From Oscillospiraceae bacterium (GTDB lineage Bacteria; Bacillota; Clostridia; Oscillospirales; Oscillospiraceae): a DNA stretch of 13,433 bases. Of the stretch, positions 13,433 to 13,433 are shown piece by piece (the first letter of the stretch is position 1; the number at the start of each line of letters is the position of its first letter). Below the pieces are notes generated by a model. It searched no databases. It was not told where the DNA came from and saw only the letters and a list, made by a program, of their open reading frames with translations. The stretch spans positions 1 through 13,433 of the forward strand of contig SVKT01000034.1 of assembly GCA_015068335.1 (NCBI GenBank). Reading direction: 5' to 3'. A program made the position numbers and the translations under genes.

Positions 13433-13433
13433 C

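Overview
The window looks like ordinary chromosome from a Gram-positive anaerobe of the class Clostridia, probably an Oscillospiraceae-type gut bacterium. This rests on gene content (NfnAB-type electron-bifurcating transhydrogenase, a YheO/DauR-family regulator beside a clostridial PLP enzyme, Zn-ribbon threonine synthase, MurC, lipoprotein with acidic repeats), on GGAGG-type ribosome binding sites and on strongly GC-ending codons. The genus is inference. I see no IS element, phage gene, CRISPR array, tRNA or rRNA.

Layout. (1) 1-3131, + strand: the tail of a YheO/DauR-like regulator overlaps (ATGA) a fold-type II PLP enzyme of unassigned substrate. A perfect 12-bp hairpin follows, then a threonine synthase-family enzyme and a bidirectional terminator. 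This reads as one amino-acid metabolism operon. (2) 3137-3577, - strand: a small protein with a CBS pair. (3) 3700-6841, + strand: a Crp/Fnr regulator with a good sigma-A promoter, then nfnA-nfnB behind their own near-consensus promoter, ending in a hairpin with a short U-run. (4) 6860-7721, + strand: an unrecognised membrane-anchored, helical-repeat-like protein whose start codon lies just after the nfnB terminator, then a bidirectional terminator. (5) 7723-9648, - strand: murC followed by a YbaK/ProX-type aminoacyl-tRNA deacylase. (6) 9649-9777: a compact divergent control region with one strong promoter per strand, arranged face to face and overlapping. (7) 9778-13375, + strand: CCA-adding tRNA nucleotidyltransferase, a lipoprotein with two Asp-rich calcium-loop-like motifs, and an HD-domain protein translationally coupled to it (ATGA), ending in a terminator. 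(8) 13382-13432, - strand: the last 16 codons of a probable HAD-family hydrolase.

How the genes work together. NfnA and NfnB form one enzyme that couples ferredoxin, NADH and NADPH pools, and the adjacent Crp/Fnr protein is a plausible but unproven redox-linked regulator. The ProX-like deacylase and the CCA enzyme both act on tRNA, and MurC makes the UDP-MurNAc-alanine precursor; the murC and cca transcripts share one promoter region. The least characterised parts are the PLP-enzyme operon at the left, the membrane protein at 6860-7678, and the lipoprotein/HD pair at the right. Several ORFs could be extended upstream; I chose starts by ribosome binding site and by promoter or terminator position, and say so for each gene.
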